A stretch of 64,000 nucleotides of DNA from Dyella ginsengisoli LA-4 (GTDB taxonomy: Bacteria > Pseudomonadota > Gammaproteobacteria > Xanthomonadales > Rhodanobacteraceae): the NCBI RefSeq assembly GCF_000334915.1, contig NZ_AMSF01000025.1, positions 124,001-188,000 on the forward strand. Direction: 5' to 3'. The notes below the pieces were generated by a model. That model did not search any database. It saw nothing but the letters and a program-made list of their open reading frames with translations, and had not been told where the DNA came from. The translations under genes were made by a program, and so were the position numbers. Position 1 is the first letter of the stretch. The number at the start of each line of letters is the position of its first letter. Shown one piece after another: positions 34,435 through 43,092 of this stretch.

Positions 34435-36117
34435 ATGAAACGTTTGCTGCCGACGCTCGCTGTGCTGTGGCTGATGCACGCCGCGCCGATCCACGCGGCC
34501 TGCGTGCCGGTGAAGGTGCACTACGACGCGAAGACGCAGGTGGTGGAAGCCGCCGTGACCCTGCCCCGGGGCGTGGATACCCTGGCGTTGCGCGACCTCG
34601 CGTCCTACCACCGCACGAAGCTGTGGACCTCGCCGGACGGCTCGGCGCGGATCGGCGAGACCACGCTGACGGCGGCCGCGCCAGGGCAGCGCACCCTGCA
34701 CCTGCGCATGGACGTGCACGGCGCCGCGCCGCTCGAGGACCGCGCGTATGCGCCCTGGCTGCGCTTCACTGACGGCACCGTGGCGGTGTATGCGCCACTG
34801 TTCCTCGCCGCGTCGGACAGCCGGATCGAACTGTGTCCGCGCTGGGTGCCTTCGTCGGGACAGCAGGTGATCGGCTACGGCCGCGCACAGCCGACACCGC
34901 TGGCGACCGACATGGCCGCGCCCGAGGGGTACGTCGCGTTCGGCCGGCCGCTGGTGCTGCGGCACGGCGCGCTGATGCTGGTGAGCGATCACGGCACGCC
35001 GGCCTGGGTGCGCGGACGCATCGCCCGCGAGGCGCCGGCACTGGTCGACCGGTATACGCAGTCGATGGGGCCGGCGCGGGTGCCGATGCTGTTCGTCTTC
35101 AACCGGCCGCTGCCGCGTGGCGCGCGCGACTTCAGGGGCGATCACCTGCCCGCCTCGATCACTCTGGGCCTGTTCGGCGATGGCTGGAGCCAGGTCGCCC
35201 CGGACAGTGCCGACCAGCTCACCCGCTTCCTCGCCCACGAGCTGTTCCACAGCTGGGATAGCGGTCCCGCGCTGGGTTCGCCGGAAGGCGAGGCGCTGCT
35301 GGCCAAGGAAGGTGGCGCCGACCTGGCCAAGATCTTTGCCGGTGGCGCGGTGCTGGGCCAGTCGCGGCAGGCGATCTGGGACGCGGTGGCCCGATCCTAT
35401 GACAGCTGCCTGCTGCAGCTGCCGCACGACATCAGTGTGGCCAGGGCGCTGGAGCGTCCGCAGCCGGGCGCGATGCCTTATGCCTGCGGCGCGGCACTGA
35501 TGTCGGCGCTGGCGGTGGCGGCCGATCCCGCCGACCCGGCGCACGGCTATTTCGGCCTGTGGCGCGCGCTCCGCCAGTCGCGCGCGCGGCATCCGCGCGA
35601 CGGCTACCGCTGGCAGGACCTGATGCCACCCTCGCTCGCGCCGTCGGTGCGGCGTCTTCTGGAGCAGGCGGTGGCCGAGCCGGGGGCATTTGCCCCGAAG
35701 CTCGAGCAGGCGTGGTCGTCGCTGGGGGTGAAGGTGCAGCCGGTCACCACCCTCGATGCCGATACCCGCCGTACCTACCTCGGCAAGGTGATGATGCATC
35801 TGATGGCGGCGGATTGCGGCGGCACCGTGAGCTTCTGGAACGATCCCGACGGCTTCCGCCTCGACCAGCCGCTGCCGCGCTGCCACGCACTGCACGCCGG
35901 CGCGCGGGTGATCTCGATCCTCGGTGAGCCGCTGGCTTCGGCCGACCCGCTGGCGCTGGCCCGCCGCGTACGCGCACGGTGCATCGCCGGCAAGCCGGTA
36001 CCGGTCGGCTACGCGGCGGAGCACGGCCAGCCGGCGCCTGCCGATTCGCCGCTGCATTGCGGCACGCCCCTGCCGATGCCGCCGGTGCCGGTGCGGCTGG
36101 TGGCCCCGTCCGGCTGA
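34435..36117 (+). CDS. Secreted M61-like metallopeptidase with PDZ-like C-terminus
   Basis: A 560-residue exported protein (signal peptide to about 22, AAPIHAA). The zinc-binding signature HELFHSW is at H268-H272, followed by LLAKEGGADLAKIFAGG with a candidate third-ligand glutamate. A C-terminal CHALHAGARVISILGEPLASADPLALA stretch looks like a PDZ fold. The layout (beta-rich N-domain, gluzincin core, PDZ) resembles M61 glycyl aminopeptidases, but overall similarity is weak to the eye. It has four to six cysteines in the C-terminal half. Stand-alone gene between GT9 and xthA. Confidence 0.65.
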   Translation: MKRLLPTLAVLWLMHAAPIHAACVPVKVHYDAKTQVVEAAVTLPRGVDTLALRDLASYHRTKLWTSPDGSARIGETTLTAAAPGQRTLHLRMDVHGAAPLEDRAYAPWLRFTDGTVAVYAPLFLAASDSRIELCPRWVPSSGQQVIGYGRAQPTPLATDMAAPEGYVAFGRPLVLRHGALMLVSDHGTPAWVRGRIAREAPALVDRYTQSMGPARVPMLFVFNRPLPRGARDFRGDHLPASITLGLFGDGWSQVAPDSADQLTRFLAHELFHSWDSGPALGSPEGEALLAKEGGADLAKIFAGGAVLGQSRQAIWDAVARSYDSCLLQLPHDISVARALERPQPGAMPYACGAALMSALAVAADPADPAHGYFGLWRALRQSRARHPRDGYRWQDLMPPSLAPSVRRLLEQAVAEPGAFAPKLEQAWSSLGVKVQPVTTLDADTRRTYLGKVMMHLMAADCGGTVSFWNDPDGFRLDQPLPRCHALHAGARVISILGEPLASADPLALARRVRARCIAGKPVPVGYAAEHGQPAPADSPLHCGTPLPMPPVPVRLVAPSG

Positions 36118-36122
36118 CCGCG

Positions 36123-36151
36123 GAGCGGCCTCCGGGCCGCTCCCTTACAAT
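36123..36151 (+). promoter_or_regulatory. Hairpin and -10 element immediately before xthA
   Basis: An 8-bp inverted repeat GAGCGGCC/GGCCGCTC (36123-36142) is followed directly by TTACAAT (36145-36151), a good -10 element. A transcript starting seven bases later would begin at the xthA ATG (36158), so xthA may be read from a leaderless mRNA. The hairpin may also end the upstream metallopeptidase transcript. Confidence 0.5.
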
Positions 36152-36157
36152 GCGCGG

Positions 36158-36937
36158 ATGAAGATCGCCAGCTGGAACGTCAACTCGCTCAACGTGCGTC
36201 TGCCGCACCTCACCCAATGGCTTGCCGACGCGCAGCCGGACGTGGTGGCGCTGCAGGAAACCAAGCTGGAGGACGCCAAGTTCCCGGTCGATGCGCTGGC
36301 TGCGGCGGGCTACCGCGCGGTGTACTCGGGCCAGAAGACCTACAACGGCGTCGCCCTGCTCGCCCGTGCCGACAGCCAGCCCGACTTCGCCGACGTGGTC
36401 ACCGACATTCCCGGACTGGACGATCCACAGCGGCGCATCCTCGCCGCCACGGTCGGCGAATTGCGCGTGGTCGACCTGTACGTGGTCAACGGCAAGGCGG
36501 TCGGCGACGAGAAATACGCCTACAAGCTGGACTGGATGCAGCGCGTGCGCGAGTTCCTCGCCGCCGAGCTGGAGCGCCACCCCAAGCTCGTCGTGCTGGG
36601 CGATTTCAACATCTGCCCGGACGACCGCGACGTCTACGATCCGGTGGCGTGGGGCGAGGACATCCTGTGCTCCCCGCCCGAGCGCGCCGCGCTGAAGGCG
36701 ATCACCGACCTGGGACTGCACGACAGCTTCCGCCTGTTCGAAACCGAGGCGGGCCACTTCAGCTGGTGGGACTACCGGCAGGCCGCCTTCCGGCGCAACA
36801 TGGGCCTGCGCATCGACCTCATCCTGATCGGCGAAGCCCTCAAGCCGCGCGCGCGCGCCGCCGCAATCGACCGCGAACCGCGCCGCTGGGAGCGCCCTTC
36901 CGACCACACGCCGGTCACGCTGGACCTGGACATCTGA
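36158..36937 (+). CDS. xthA: Exodeoxyribonuclease III / AP endonuclease
   Basis: A 259-residue endonuclease/exonuclease/phosphatase-fold enzyme in base-excision repair. MKIASWNVNSLNVRLPHL, catalytic Glu34 in LQETKLED, YNGVALLAR, catalytic GDFNICPDDRDVYDP, and terminal RPSDHTPVTLDL with the catalytic His. A perfect fit to ExoIII/XthA of bacterial type. No ribosome-binding site precedes the ATG, consistent with a leaderless transcript. UPF0149 follows 5 bp downstream. Confidence 0.95.
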   Translation: MKIASWNVNSLNVRLPHLTQWLADAQPDVVALQETKLEDAKFPVDALAAAGYRAVYSGQKTYNGVALLARADSQPDFADVVTDIPGLDDPQRRILAATVGELRVVDLYVVNGKAVGDEKYAYKLDWMQRVREFLAAELERHPKLVVLGDFNICPDDRDVYDPVAWGEDILCSPPERAALKAITDLGLHDSFRLFETEAGHFSWWDYRQAAFRRNMGLRIDLILIGEALKPRARAAAIDREPRRWERPSDHTPVTLDLDI

Positions 36938-36942
36938 CACGC

Positions 36943-37623
36943 ATGAACAACGCATCGAACGACTGGCCCAGCTCGCTGGACGACAGCGAACTGGACGAAC
37001 TGGACCGGTACCTGCGCGCCCACGCCGAGGGCGACCACCTGCTGCTGGACGGCGTGCACGGCCTGCTCTCGGCGCTGGCGGTGGGGCCGATCCTGGTGAC
37101 TCCGGAGGAATGGCTGCCCGAAGTGCTGCACCAGCCCTTCGCCGACGAGGACGAGGGCAACCGTGTGCTGGCCCTGCTGGCCAAGCTCAACGACTCGATC
37201 GAGGCCGAACTGGACGTGGACGCCTACGAGCCGATCCTCGGCGAGATCGACACCGAGCTGGGCCCGGCACTGAGCGCCGCGGGCTGGTGCGAGGGCTTCA
37301 GCCGCGGCATCGACCTGCGCGCCACGCTGTGGGAGAAGCGCCTGGCCGACGACCCCTCGCTGATGGAGCTGCTGGGTCCGGTGATGGCGCTGGCCGTGGA
37401 CGAAGGCGTGCTCAACGCCGATGCCGAATTCGAGAAGCTCAGCGACGACGAGTACGACGAGTGCCTGGCGCAGCTGCCGGCCGTGCTCGGCGCGGTCAGC
37501 CGCTACTGGCAGGAAAACCCGGCTACCGAAGCCGAGCTGGAGGCGCTGGCCCGCACCGCCCTGGCTCCCGAAGACGAGCACCCGGCGCCGCCGCGCCAGC
37601 GCAGCGGTCACTGGGTGCACTGA
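36943..37623 (+). CDS. UPF0149 (YgfB/YecA-like) family protein
   Basis: A 226-residue acidic protein. Begins SLDDSELDELDRYLRAHAEGDHLLLDGVHGLLSAL and has EWLPEVLHQPF, SAAGWCEGFSRGIDL and LAQLPAVLGAVSRYW, all typical of UPF0149. No metal-binding SEC-C tail. Function in the family is not settled. It is 5 bp behind xthA, likely co-transcribed. Confidence 0.88.
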   Translation: MNNASNDWPSSLDDSELDELDRYLRAHAEGDHLLLDGVHGLLSALAVGPILVTPEEWLPEVLHQPFADEDEGNRVLALLAKLNDSIEAELDVDAYEPILGEIDTELGPALSAAGWCEGFSRGIDLRATLWEKRLADDPSLMELLGPVMALAVDEGVLNADAEFEKLSDDEYDECLAQLPAVLGAVSRYWQENPATEAELEALARTALAPEDEHPAPPRQRSGHWVH

Positions 37624-37639
37624 GACCCCGGGCGCGGCC

Positions 37640-38386
37640 GTGTCGTCGCTCGGACTGTACGAACCGCTCAACGTGATCAAGCCCGTCGCGTCCGGGTTCT
37701 GGCTGGTCGATGGCCCGGAGATCCGCATGGCGGTGCCCGGTGGCCGCCTTCCTTTTCCCACCCGCATGACCGTGGCCCGGCTCGCCGACGGCGGGCTGTG
37801 GTGCCACTCGCCGATCGCGCCGGACGCCGGCCTGTTCGCGGCGATCGACGCGCTGGGACCGGTGCGTCACCTGGTATCGCCGAACATGCTGCACTACGCC
37901 CACATCGCGGCGTGGAAGCAGCGCTATCCCGATGCCGTAGCGTGGGCCTCGCCCGGCGTGCGCGAACGCGCCGCCAGCCAGCGCATCGCAGTGACGTTCG
38001 ATGCCGGGCTGGGCGATGCGCCACCGCCGGCCTGGGCAGACACGCTGGACCAGCTGCACTTCCGCGGCAGCCGCGTGCTGGAGGAGATCGTGTTCCTGCA
38101 CCGCGACAGCGGCACGCTGATCCTCACCGACCTGATCGAGAACTTCGAGCCGTCCCGCCTGCCGCGTGCGATGCGCCTGCTGGTGCGCCTGGCCGGCTCG
38201 CTCGATCCCGACGGCAAGGCGCCGGTGGACATGCGCCTGACCTATGTCGACCGCAAGCGCATCGCCCGCGCCTGCCTCGAGCGGATGCTGGCGTGGCGGC
38301 CACGCCGGGTGATCCTGGCGCACGGCCGCTGCTATCTGCAGGACGGCGAGGCCGAGCTGCGCCGCGCCTTCCGCTGGCTGGCTTGA
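37640..38386 (+). CDS. DUF4336 (metallo-beta-lactamase-like) family protein
   Basis: A 248-residue protein with GTG start (VSSLGLYEPLNVIKPVASGFWLVDGP). Blocks RMTVARLADGGLWCHSPIA, HLVSPNMLHYAHIAAWKQRYP, FLHRDSGTLILTDLIENF and a C-terminal VILAHGRC match the DUF4336 family, which is distantly related to metallo-beta-lactamases but lacks the canonical HxHxDH. No substrate known. It is 16 bp after the UPF0149 gene. Confidence 0.8.
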   Translation: MSSLGLYEPLNVIKPVASGFWLVDGPEIRMAVPGGRLPFPTRMTVARLADGGLWCHSPIAPDAGLFAAIDALGPVRHLVSPNMLHYAHIAAWKQRYPDAVAWASPGVRERAASQRIAVTFDAGLGDAPPPAWADTLDQLHFRGSRVLEEIVFLHRDSGTLILTDLIENFEPSRLPRAMRLLVRLAGSLDPDGKAPVDMRLTYVDRKRIARACLERMLAWRPRRVILAHGRCYLQDGEAELRRAFRWLA

Positions 38387-38480
38387 GCCGCCGGCGAAAC
38401 GATCCGTTCGCCGGTCCACCCTTGGCGAATCGCGTGCCCGCGCGCATCTTGTCGCGATCCCCTTCCGCATGGAGTCCGTC

Positions 38481-39314
38481 ATGACCGAGCGCCGCATCTT
38501 CCGCCGCATCCGCGGCATGGACACCGCCGACGGCGCGGGCGTGAAGCTCAAGCGCGTCATCGGCCAGAGCGCGCTGGACATGCTCGACCCGTTCCTGCTG
38601 CTGGACGAGTTCCGCTCCGACCAGGCCGGCGACTACATCGCCGGCTTCCCAGAGCACCCGCACCGCGGCTTCGAGACGGTTACCTACATGCTGGCCGGCC
38701 ACATGCAGCACGGCGACAACCAGGGCAACCGGGGTGATCTCGGTCCCGGCAGCGTGCAGTGGATGACCGCCGGCCGCGGCATCCTGCATTCGGAGATGCC
38801 GCAGCAGGAGAACGGCCTGATGTGGGGCTTCCAGCTGTGGGTGAATCTGCCGGCGAAGGACAAGATGACCGCGCCGCGCTACCAGGACATCGCACCCGAA
38901 CGCATCCCGGTGGTGCAGCCGGCGCCCGGTGTCGAGGTGCGCGTGGTCGCCGGCGAGCTCGGTGGCGCCACCGGCCCGGTCAGCGGAGTGGCGACCGCAC
39001 CGATCTACCTCGACGTGAGTGTGCAGCCAGGTGCCGCGATTACCGTGCCGCTTCCGGAAGGCCACAGCGCCTTCGCCTACGTGTTCGAGGGCGCATCGGC
39101 GCAGGTCGCCGGCGAGTCGCTGGCGCGCAGCGAGCTGGCGGTGCTGACCCGCGGCGAGTCGGTGACGATTGCCGGCGGCGACACCGCCGCGCGCGTGCTG
39201 CTGGTCGCTGGCCAGCCGCTGAAGGAGCCGGTGGCGCGCTACGGTCCGTTCGTGATGAACACGCCCGAGCAGATCCACGAGGCGATCGCGGATTTCCGCG
39301 CCGGGAAGTTCTAG
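38481..39314 (+). CDS. Pirin family protein
   Basis: A 277-residue double-cupin protein. The N-terminal cupin carries the pirin motif FPEHPHRGFETVTYMLAGHMQHGDNQG with metal-ligand histidines and SVQWMTAGRGILHSEMP; the C-terminal cupin includes EGHSAFAYVFEGA. Pirins bind iron; some act as quercetinases or redox-sensing regulators. The ATG at 38481 follows GGAG by 6 bp; an upstream ATG at 38469 is possible. Convergent, with a 4-bp overlap, to the gluconokinase gene that ends the sugar locus. Confidence 0.92.
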   Translation: MTERRIFRRIRGMDTADGAGVKLKRVIGQSALDMLDPFLLLDEFRSDQAGDYIAGFPEHPHRGFETVTYMLAGHMQHGDNQGNRGDLGPGSVQWMTAGRGILHSEMPQQENGLMWGFQLWVNLPAKDKMTAPRYQDIAPERIPVVQPAPGVEVRVVAGELGGATGPVSGVATAPIYLDVSVQPGAAITVPLPEGHSAFAYVFEGASAQVAGESLARSELAVLTRGESVTIAGGDTAARVLLVAGQPLKEPVARYGPFVMNTPEQIHEAIADFRAGKF

Positions 39315-39838
39315 CCCTTCGCCGCCGCGCGCGTCGACAGCCAGGCCCGGACGCGCGCGATGTTCTCGTCCATCGGGCGGGTGCCGTCGAGGGTGCAGGC
39401 GTCCTCGTCGGCCGCCGGCGGCTCCAGCGTGGCGAGCTGGCTGTCCAGCAGGGACGGCGGCATGAAGTGCCGACGCTCGCGCATCCGCCGGTCCAGCTCA
39501 TCGCGCGGTACCGCCAGATGGACGAAGCCCAGCTCGGGTGCAGCGGCGCGCAGCCAGTCGCGATAGCGTCGGCGCAGCGCCGAGCAGGCGACCACGCCGG
39601 CCTCGCCGCGGGCCCGTCCCGCTCCGATCCAGGCGGCCACGGCATCCAGCCACGGCATGCGGTCGTGATCGTCCAGCGGCACGCCGGCCGCCATCTTGCG
39701 CAGGTTGGCTTCCGGGTGCAGATCGTCGGCGTCGAGGAATTGCGCGCCCAGTGCCGCGGCCAGCGCCGCGCCGATATGGCTCTTGCCGCTGCCGGAGACG
39801 CCCATCACCACCAGCGCGGGCCCGGCCGCGTCGCTCAC
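39311..39838 (-). CDS. gntK: Gluconokinase
   Basis: A 175-residue P-loop kinase. GPALVVMGVSGSGKSHIGAALA is the Walker A region, followed by FLDADDLHPEANLRKMAAGVPLDDHDRMPWL and VVACSALRRRYRDWLR, diagnostic of GntK. It phosphorylates D-gluconate to 6-phosphogluconate. The GTG start overlaps the preceding gene's stop by 4 bp (GTGA). It closes the minus-strand glucan locus, suggesting that gluconate, or a similar sugar acid, forms as a late product. No gluconate permease is adjacent. Confidence 0.9.
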   Translation of the reverse strand: MSDAAGPALVVMGVSGSGKSHIGAALAAALGAQFLDADDLHPEANLRKMAAGVPLDDHDRMPWLDAVAAWIGAGRARGEAGVVACSALRRRYRDWLRAAAPELGFVHLAVPRDELDRRMRERRHFMPPSLLDSQLATLEPPAADEDACTLDGTRPMDENIARVRAWLSTRAAAKG

Positions 39839-40077
39839 GGCTGACGGAACGCGGTTTCGCCGGGTGCGCCGCCGGGCCGCAGATGGCGGTCGATCGTCTC
39901 GTCGATGCCGCCGCGCGCGTGTCCGGGCCGGTGCATCTGTGCACCGATCGCCGGCGCTGGCGAGGCGTGATGCGGTTGTGCGGCCGACCACGCCAGCGCG
40001 CCCAGCAGGGCGAACCAGAGCAGCAGCCAGGCCAGCCGATAGCGTCGCGGCAGCAGCGGGGGGAGGTTTTCGGTCAT
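39835..40077 (-). CDS. Small single-helix membrane protein of the sugar locus
   Basis: An 80-residue protein: cytoplasmic start MTENLPPLLPRRYR, one membrane helix (about 15-33), then a hydrophilic His/Pro/Gly-rich tail (QPHHASPAPAIGAQMHRPGHARGG). No family recognised. Both ends overlap neighbours by 4 bp, permease upstream and gluconokinase downstream, so it is translated as part of the operon. It could be a transporter accessory or an envelope metal-binding peptide. Confidence 0.55.
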   Translation of the reverse strand: MTENLPPLLPRRYRLAWLLLWFALLGALAWSAAQPHHASPAPAIGAQMHRPGHARGGIDETIDRHLRPGGAPGETAFRQP

Positions 40078-40895
40078 CGTTTCATGCTGCCCAGGAGCAG
40101 CCCTTGCAGGTAATAGCGTTGCAGCGCCAGGAACAGCGCGAGCACCGGCAGTACGGTAACGACCGCGCCGGCCATCATCAATTCGGTGTCGCGTGCGTGT
40201 TCGCGGGCGAGCGAGGCCAGTCCGATCGGCAGCGTGTAGTGGTCCTGCCCGGTCAGCACGATCAGCGGCCACATGAAATCGTTCCAGGCGGTGAGGAAGG
40301 TGATGATCGCCAGCGTCACCACGATCGGCCGGAGCAGCGGCAGCACGATCCGCACGAAGATCCACACCTCGCCGGCGCCGTCCATGCGCGCGGCCTCCAG
40401 CAGCTCGCGCGGAATGCCGCGGGCGTACTGGCGCACCAGGAAAATGCCGAACACGCTGGCCAGCGCCGGCAGCACCACGCCTGCGTAGCTGTTCACCAGC
40501 CCCAGGTACTTCAGCAGCAGGAACAGCGGCAGCATGGCCACCTGGGCCGGGATCACCAGGCCGCCGATCAATGCGCGGAACACCGCCGTGCGCCCGCGGA
40601 AGCGCAGCTTGGCGAAGGCGTAGCCGGCCATCAGGTTGAACGCCAGCGACAACACGGTGATCGCGGTCGATACCGCCAGGCTGTTGGCCAGGTAGCCGCC
40701 GATGCCCACCCGCAGGAACAGCGTGCGGTAGTTGGCCAGCGTGGCGTCGGCCGGCAGCAGCGGCGGCGGCAGGCTGCCGCTGTCGCCGGGGTGCATGAAC
40801 GACACCGAGAGCATCCACGCCAGCGGGAACAGCGCCACGGCGCTGCCGGCCAGCAGCAGGCCGTTGATCGTCCAGCTGGCCAGTCGGGGCCTCAT
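40074..40895 (-). CDS. Carbohydrate ABC transporter permease (MalG type)
   Basis: A 273-residue inner-membrane permease with six hydrophobic helices and the ABC-binding EAA loop EAARMDGAGEVWIFVRIVLPLL. The N-terminus WTINGLLLAGSAVALFPLAWMLSVSF and the C-terminus ending LLLGSMKR are typical of the CUT1 MalG subfamily. It pairs with the MalF-type permease overlapping upstream by 4 bp. Substrate is set by the lipoprotein encoded further upstream. Confidence 0.92.
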   Translation of the reverse strand: MRPRLASWTINGLLLAGSAVALFPLAWMLSVSFMHPGDSGSLPPPLLPADATLANYRTLFLRVGIGGYLANSLAVSTAITVLSLAFNLMAGYAFAKLRFRGRTAVFRALIGGLVIPAQVAMLPLFLLLKYLGLVNSYAGVVLPALASVFGIFLVRQYARGIPRELLEAARMDGAGEVWIFVRIVLPLLRPIVVTLAIITFLTAWNDFMWPLIVLTGQDHYTLPIGLASLAREHARDTELMMAGAVVTVLPVLALFLALQRYYLQGLLLGSMKR

Positions 40896-41782
40896 GCCAG
40901 TTCGCCCTCGCGCAGGCTGCGTCGCGACAGCCGCAGCATCAGCGCGGTGACCGCGAACATCACGATGAACAGCACGAACGCCACTGCCGACGCCGAGCCC
41001 AGGTTCCACCAGGTGAAGCCCTCGTCGTACATCAGGTAGAGCACGCTCACCGTGCTCTGCAGCGGGCCGCCCTCGGTGATCACGTAAGGTTCGGCGAACA
41101 GCTGGAAATAGCCCGACACGGTGAGGATCGCCACCATCAGCAGGGTCGGCTGCAGCAGCGGCAGGGTGATGTGGCGCAGCTGCCGCCACGGCGTGGCGCC
41201 GTCCATGCGGGCGGCCTCGTACAGCTCGGCGGGGATCGCCTGCAGGCCGGCCATGAAGATGATCATGTTGTAGCCGAAGTTCTTCCACACCGCGAACAGG
41301 ATGATCGTGGGCATCGCCCAGTGCGGATCGCCGAGCCAGTCCACCGGATGCAGCCCGAGCCACTCCAGCAGCGCATTGACCAGGCCGTACTTGGTGTTGA
41401 ACAGGTAGCGCCAGACGATCGCCACCGCCACCACCGTGGTGACCACTGGCGCGAACAGCGCGGTGCGGAAGAATGCCCGCGCCTTGGCCAGCGGCGAGTT
41501 GAGCAGCAGCGCCGCACCCAGCGACACCACCATCGACAGCGGCACGCCGACCGCGACGAAGTAGGCGGTATGTCCGAGCGCCGCCCAGAACACCGGGCGG
41601 TGCAGCAGCGACCAGTAGTTGTGCAGGCCGACGAAGCGTACGTTGTGCGGGTCGGCCAGCGCGTACAGGTCGTAGTCGGTGAAGCTCAGCGCCAGGGCGC
41701 CGAGCACCGGCAGCAGGAAGAACACGCCGAGCACGATCAGCGCGGGGGTCAGGAACAGCCAGGCGACGCGCTGCCGGTTCAT
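40892..41782 (-). CDS. Carbohydrate ABC transporter permease (MalF/UgpA type)
   Basis: A 296-residue permease with six helices: WLFLTPALIVLGVFFLLPVLGAL, then FAPVVTTVVAVAIVWRYLF and IFMAGLQAIPAELYEAARMDGATPWRQL, whose EAA-loop motif docks an ATPase. CUT1 family, importing oligosaccharides. The stop/start overlaps (ATGA) with both neighbours imply tight stoichiometry. No ATPase gene is present in the locus. Confidence 0.92.
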   Translation of the reverse strand: MNRQRVAWLFLTPALIVLGVFFLLPVLGALALSFTDYDLYALADPHNVRFVGLHNYWSLLHRPVFWAALGHTAYFVAVGVPLSMVVSLGAALLLNSPLAKARAFFRTALFAPVVTTVVAVAIVWRYLFNTKYGLVNALLEWLGLHPVDWLGDPHWAMPTIILFAVWKNFGYNMIIFMAGLQAIPAELYEAARMDGATPWRQLRHITLPLLQPTLLMVAILTVSGYFQLFAEPYVITEGGPLQSTVSVLYLMYDEGFTWWNLGSASAVAFVLFIVMFAVTALMLRLSRRSLREGELA

Positions 41783-43092
41783 CGCCCCTCCTCGCGGTGG
41801 TCGAGCACCCAGCGCCGCTTCTCCAGGATCGCGTCGACGCGACTGTCCAGTTCCGCACAGGCCTGGTCGACGCTCAGCTCGCCGGCGATCACGCGGGCGG
41901 CGGCCAGCTGCATCTCGTTGGCGATGCGCTCCCACTCCGGCACCGGTGGGGTCGGCTTGACGTGCTCGAGCTGGATGCGGAACGCCTGCGCCTTGGGGTC
42001 ACGGCTCAGCGCGCCACCGGCCCAGGCACTGCGCCGCGGCGGCATGTCGCCGACCAGGTCGTAGAAGCGCCGTTGCACGGCGGGCTCGGACAGGTACTGG
42101 ATCAGCGCCCAGGCCGCCTCCTTGTGCGACGAGCCCCGGAAGATCACCAGACTGGCGCCGCCGGCTGCCCCGGTGCCCGGGCCGTCGGGACCGGGCAGGG
42201 GTGCGGTGTCCCAGGTGGACTGCGCGCTGGCAGGCAGGCGGCTGCGGAACTCGCCGATGTTCCACGGCCCGGAAAAATAGAACGCGTAGACACCGCGACC
42301 GAATTCCTCCCATGGGTTGCCGGCCACCACGTTGCTGATGGCCGGCGCCTGGTGCAGGCGGAAGGTGTCGACGTAGAAGCTCAGCGCGCGCTTGAAGCCG
42401 GCGCTCTCGAAATTGCCGTAGCGGTTGCCGTCGCGCAGCAGCGGGTCGGGTTGCTCCAGCGCGAGCGACATCAGCTGTTCGTATTCGTTGGTCGGCAGCA
42501 GGATGCCGTAGCGATGCTCGGCCGGATCGCTCAGCGCGGCAAGCATCTGCCGCCACTCGGCCCAGGTGCGCGGCGGATGGTCGAAGCCGGCCTGGCGGAG
42601 CAGGTCGACGCGGTAGAACAGCAGGCGGGTGTCGACGTACCACGGCACGCCGTAGAGGTGCCCGTCGATGCGGTTGGTGGCCCAGATGCTGTCGAAGTAG
42701 TCGGCCGGCTGGATGACGGTCGAATGGGCGACGCGGGCGTCCAGCGGCTCCACCGCATCCAGCGCCACCATCTCCGGCAGCCAGGTGTTGCCCAGCTGCA
42801 TCAGGTCCGGCATCGAGCCACCGGCATAGGCGGTGAGCAGCTTCTGGTGCGCGGCGCTGAGCGGCAGCTGCTGCACCCGCACCTGGATGTCCGGATGGGC
42901 CTGTTCGAACGGCGCCAGCAGCGCCTGCATCGCCTCGCCCTCGCGACCGAACGTCCAGAACGTCAGGGTCTGCCGTCCGCCGGTCTCCTCGTGGCAGCCG
43001 GTCAGCAGGCCGCCAGCCACGCAGAACACGGCGAGGGCGCGCAGCACGGCCCGCTGCGCCTGGCGCAGGGCGGGCCGTGCGCCTCGTTTCAC
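41779..43092 (-). CDS. ABC sugar-binding lipoprotein (family 1 solute-binding protein)
   Basis: A 437-residue lipoprotein, lipobox LLTGC (Cys33). Family-1 binding protein features: LTFWTFGREGEAMQALLAPFEQAHP, later VPWYVDTRLLFYRVDLLRQAGF, and FYFSGPWNIGEFRSRLP. It captures an oligosaccharide for the downstream MalF/MalG-type permeases. The GTG start overlaps the stop codon of the glucanase gene (GTGA). Open reading frame can be extended far upstream on paper, but that only crosses the glucanase gene in another frame. Confidence 0.9.
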   Translation of the reverse strand: MKRGARPALRQAQRAVLRALAVFCVAGGLLTGCHEETGGRQTLTFWTFGREGEAMQALLAPFEQAHPDIQVRVQQLPLSAAHQKLLTAYAGGSMPDLMQLGNTWLPEMVALDAVEPLDARVAHSTVIQPADYFDSIWATNRIDGHLYGVPWYVDTRLLFYRVDLLRQAGFDHPPRTWAEWRQMLAALSDPAEHRYGILLPTNEYEQLMSLALEQPDPLLRDGNRYGNFESAGFKRALSFYVDTFRLHQAPAISNVVAGNPWEEFGRGVYAFYFSGPWNIGEFRSRLPASAQSTWDTAPLPGPDGPGTGAAGGASLVIFRGSSHKEAAWALIQYLSEPAVQRRFYDLVGDMPPRRSAWAGGALSRDPKAQAFRIQLEHVKPTPPVPEWERIANEMQLAAARVIAGELSVDQACAELDSRVDAILEKRRWVLDHREEGR

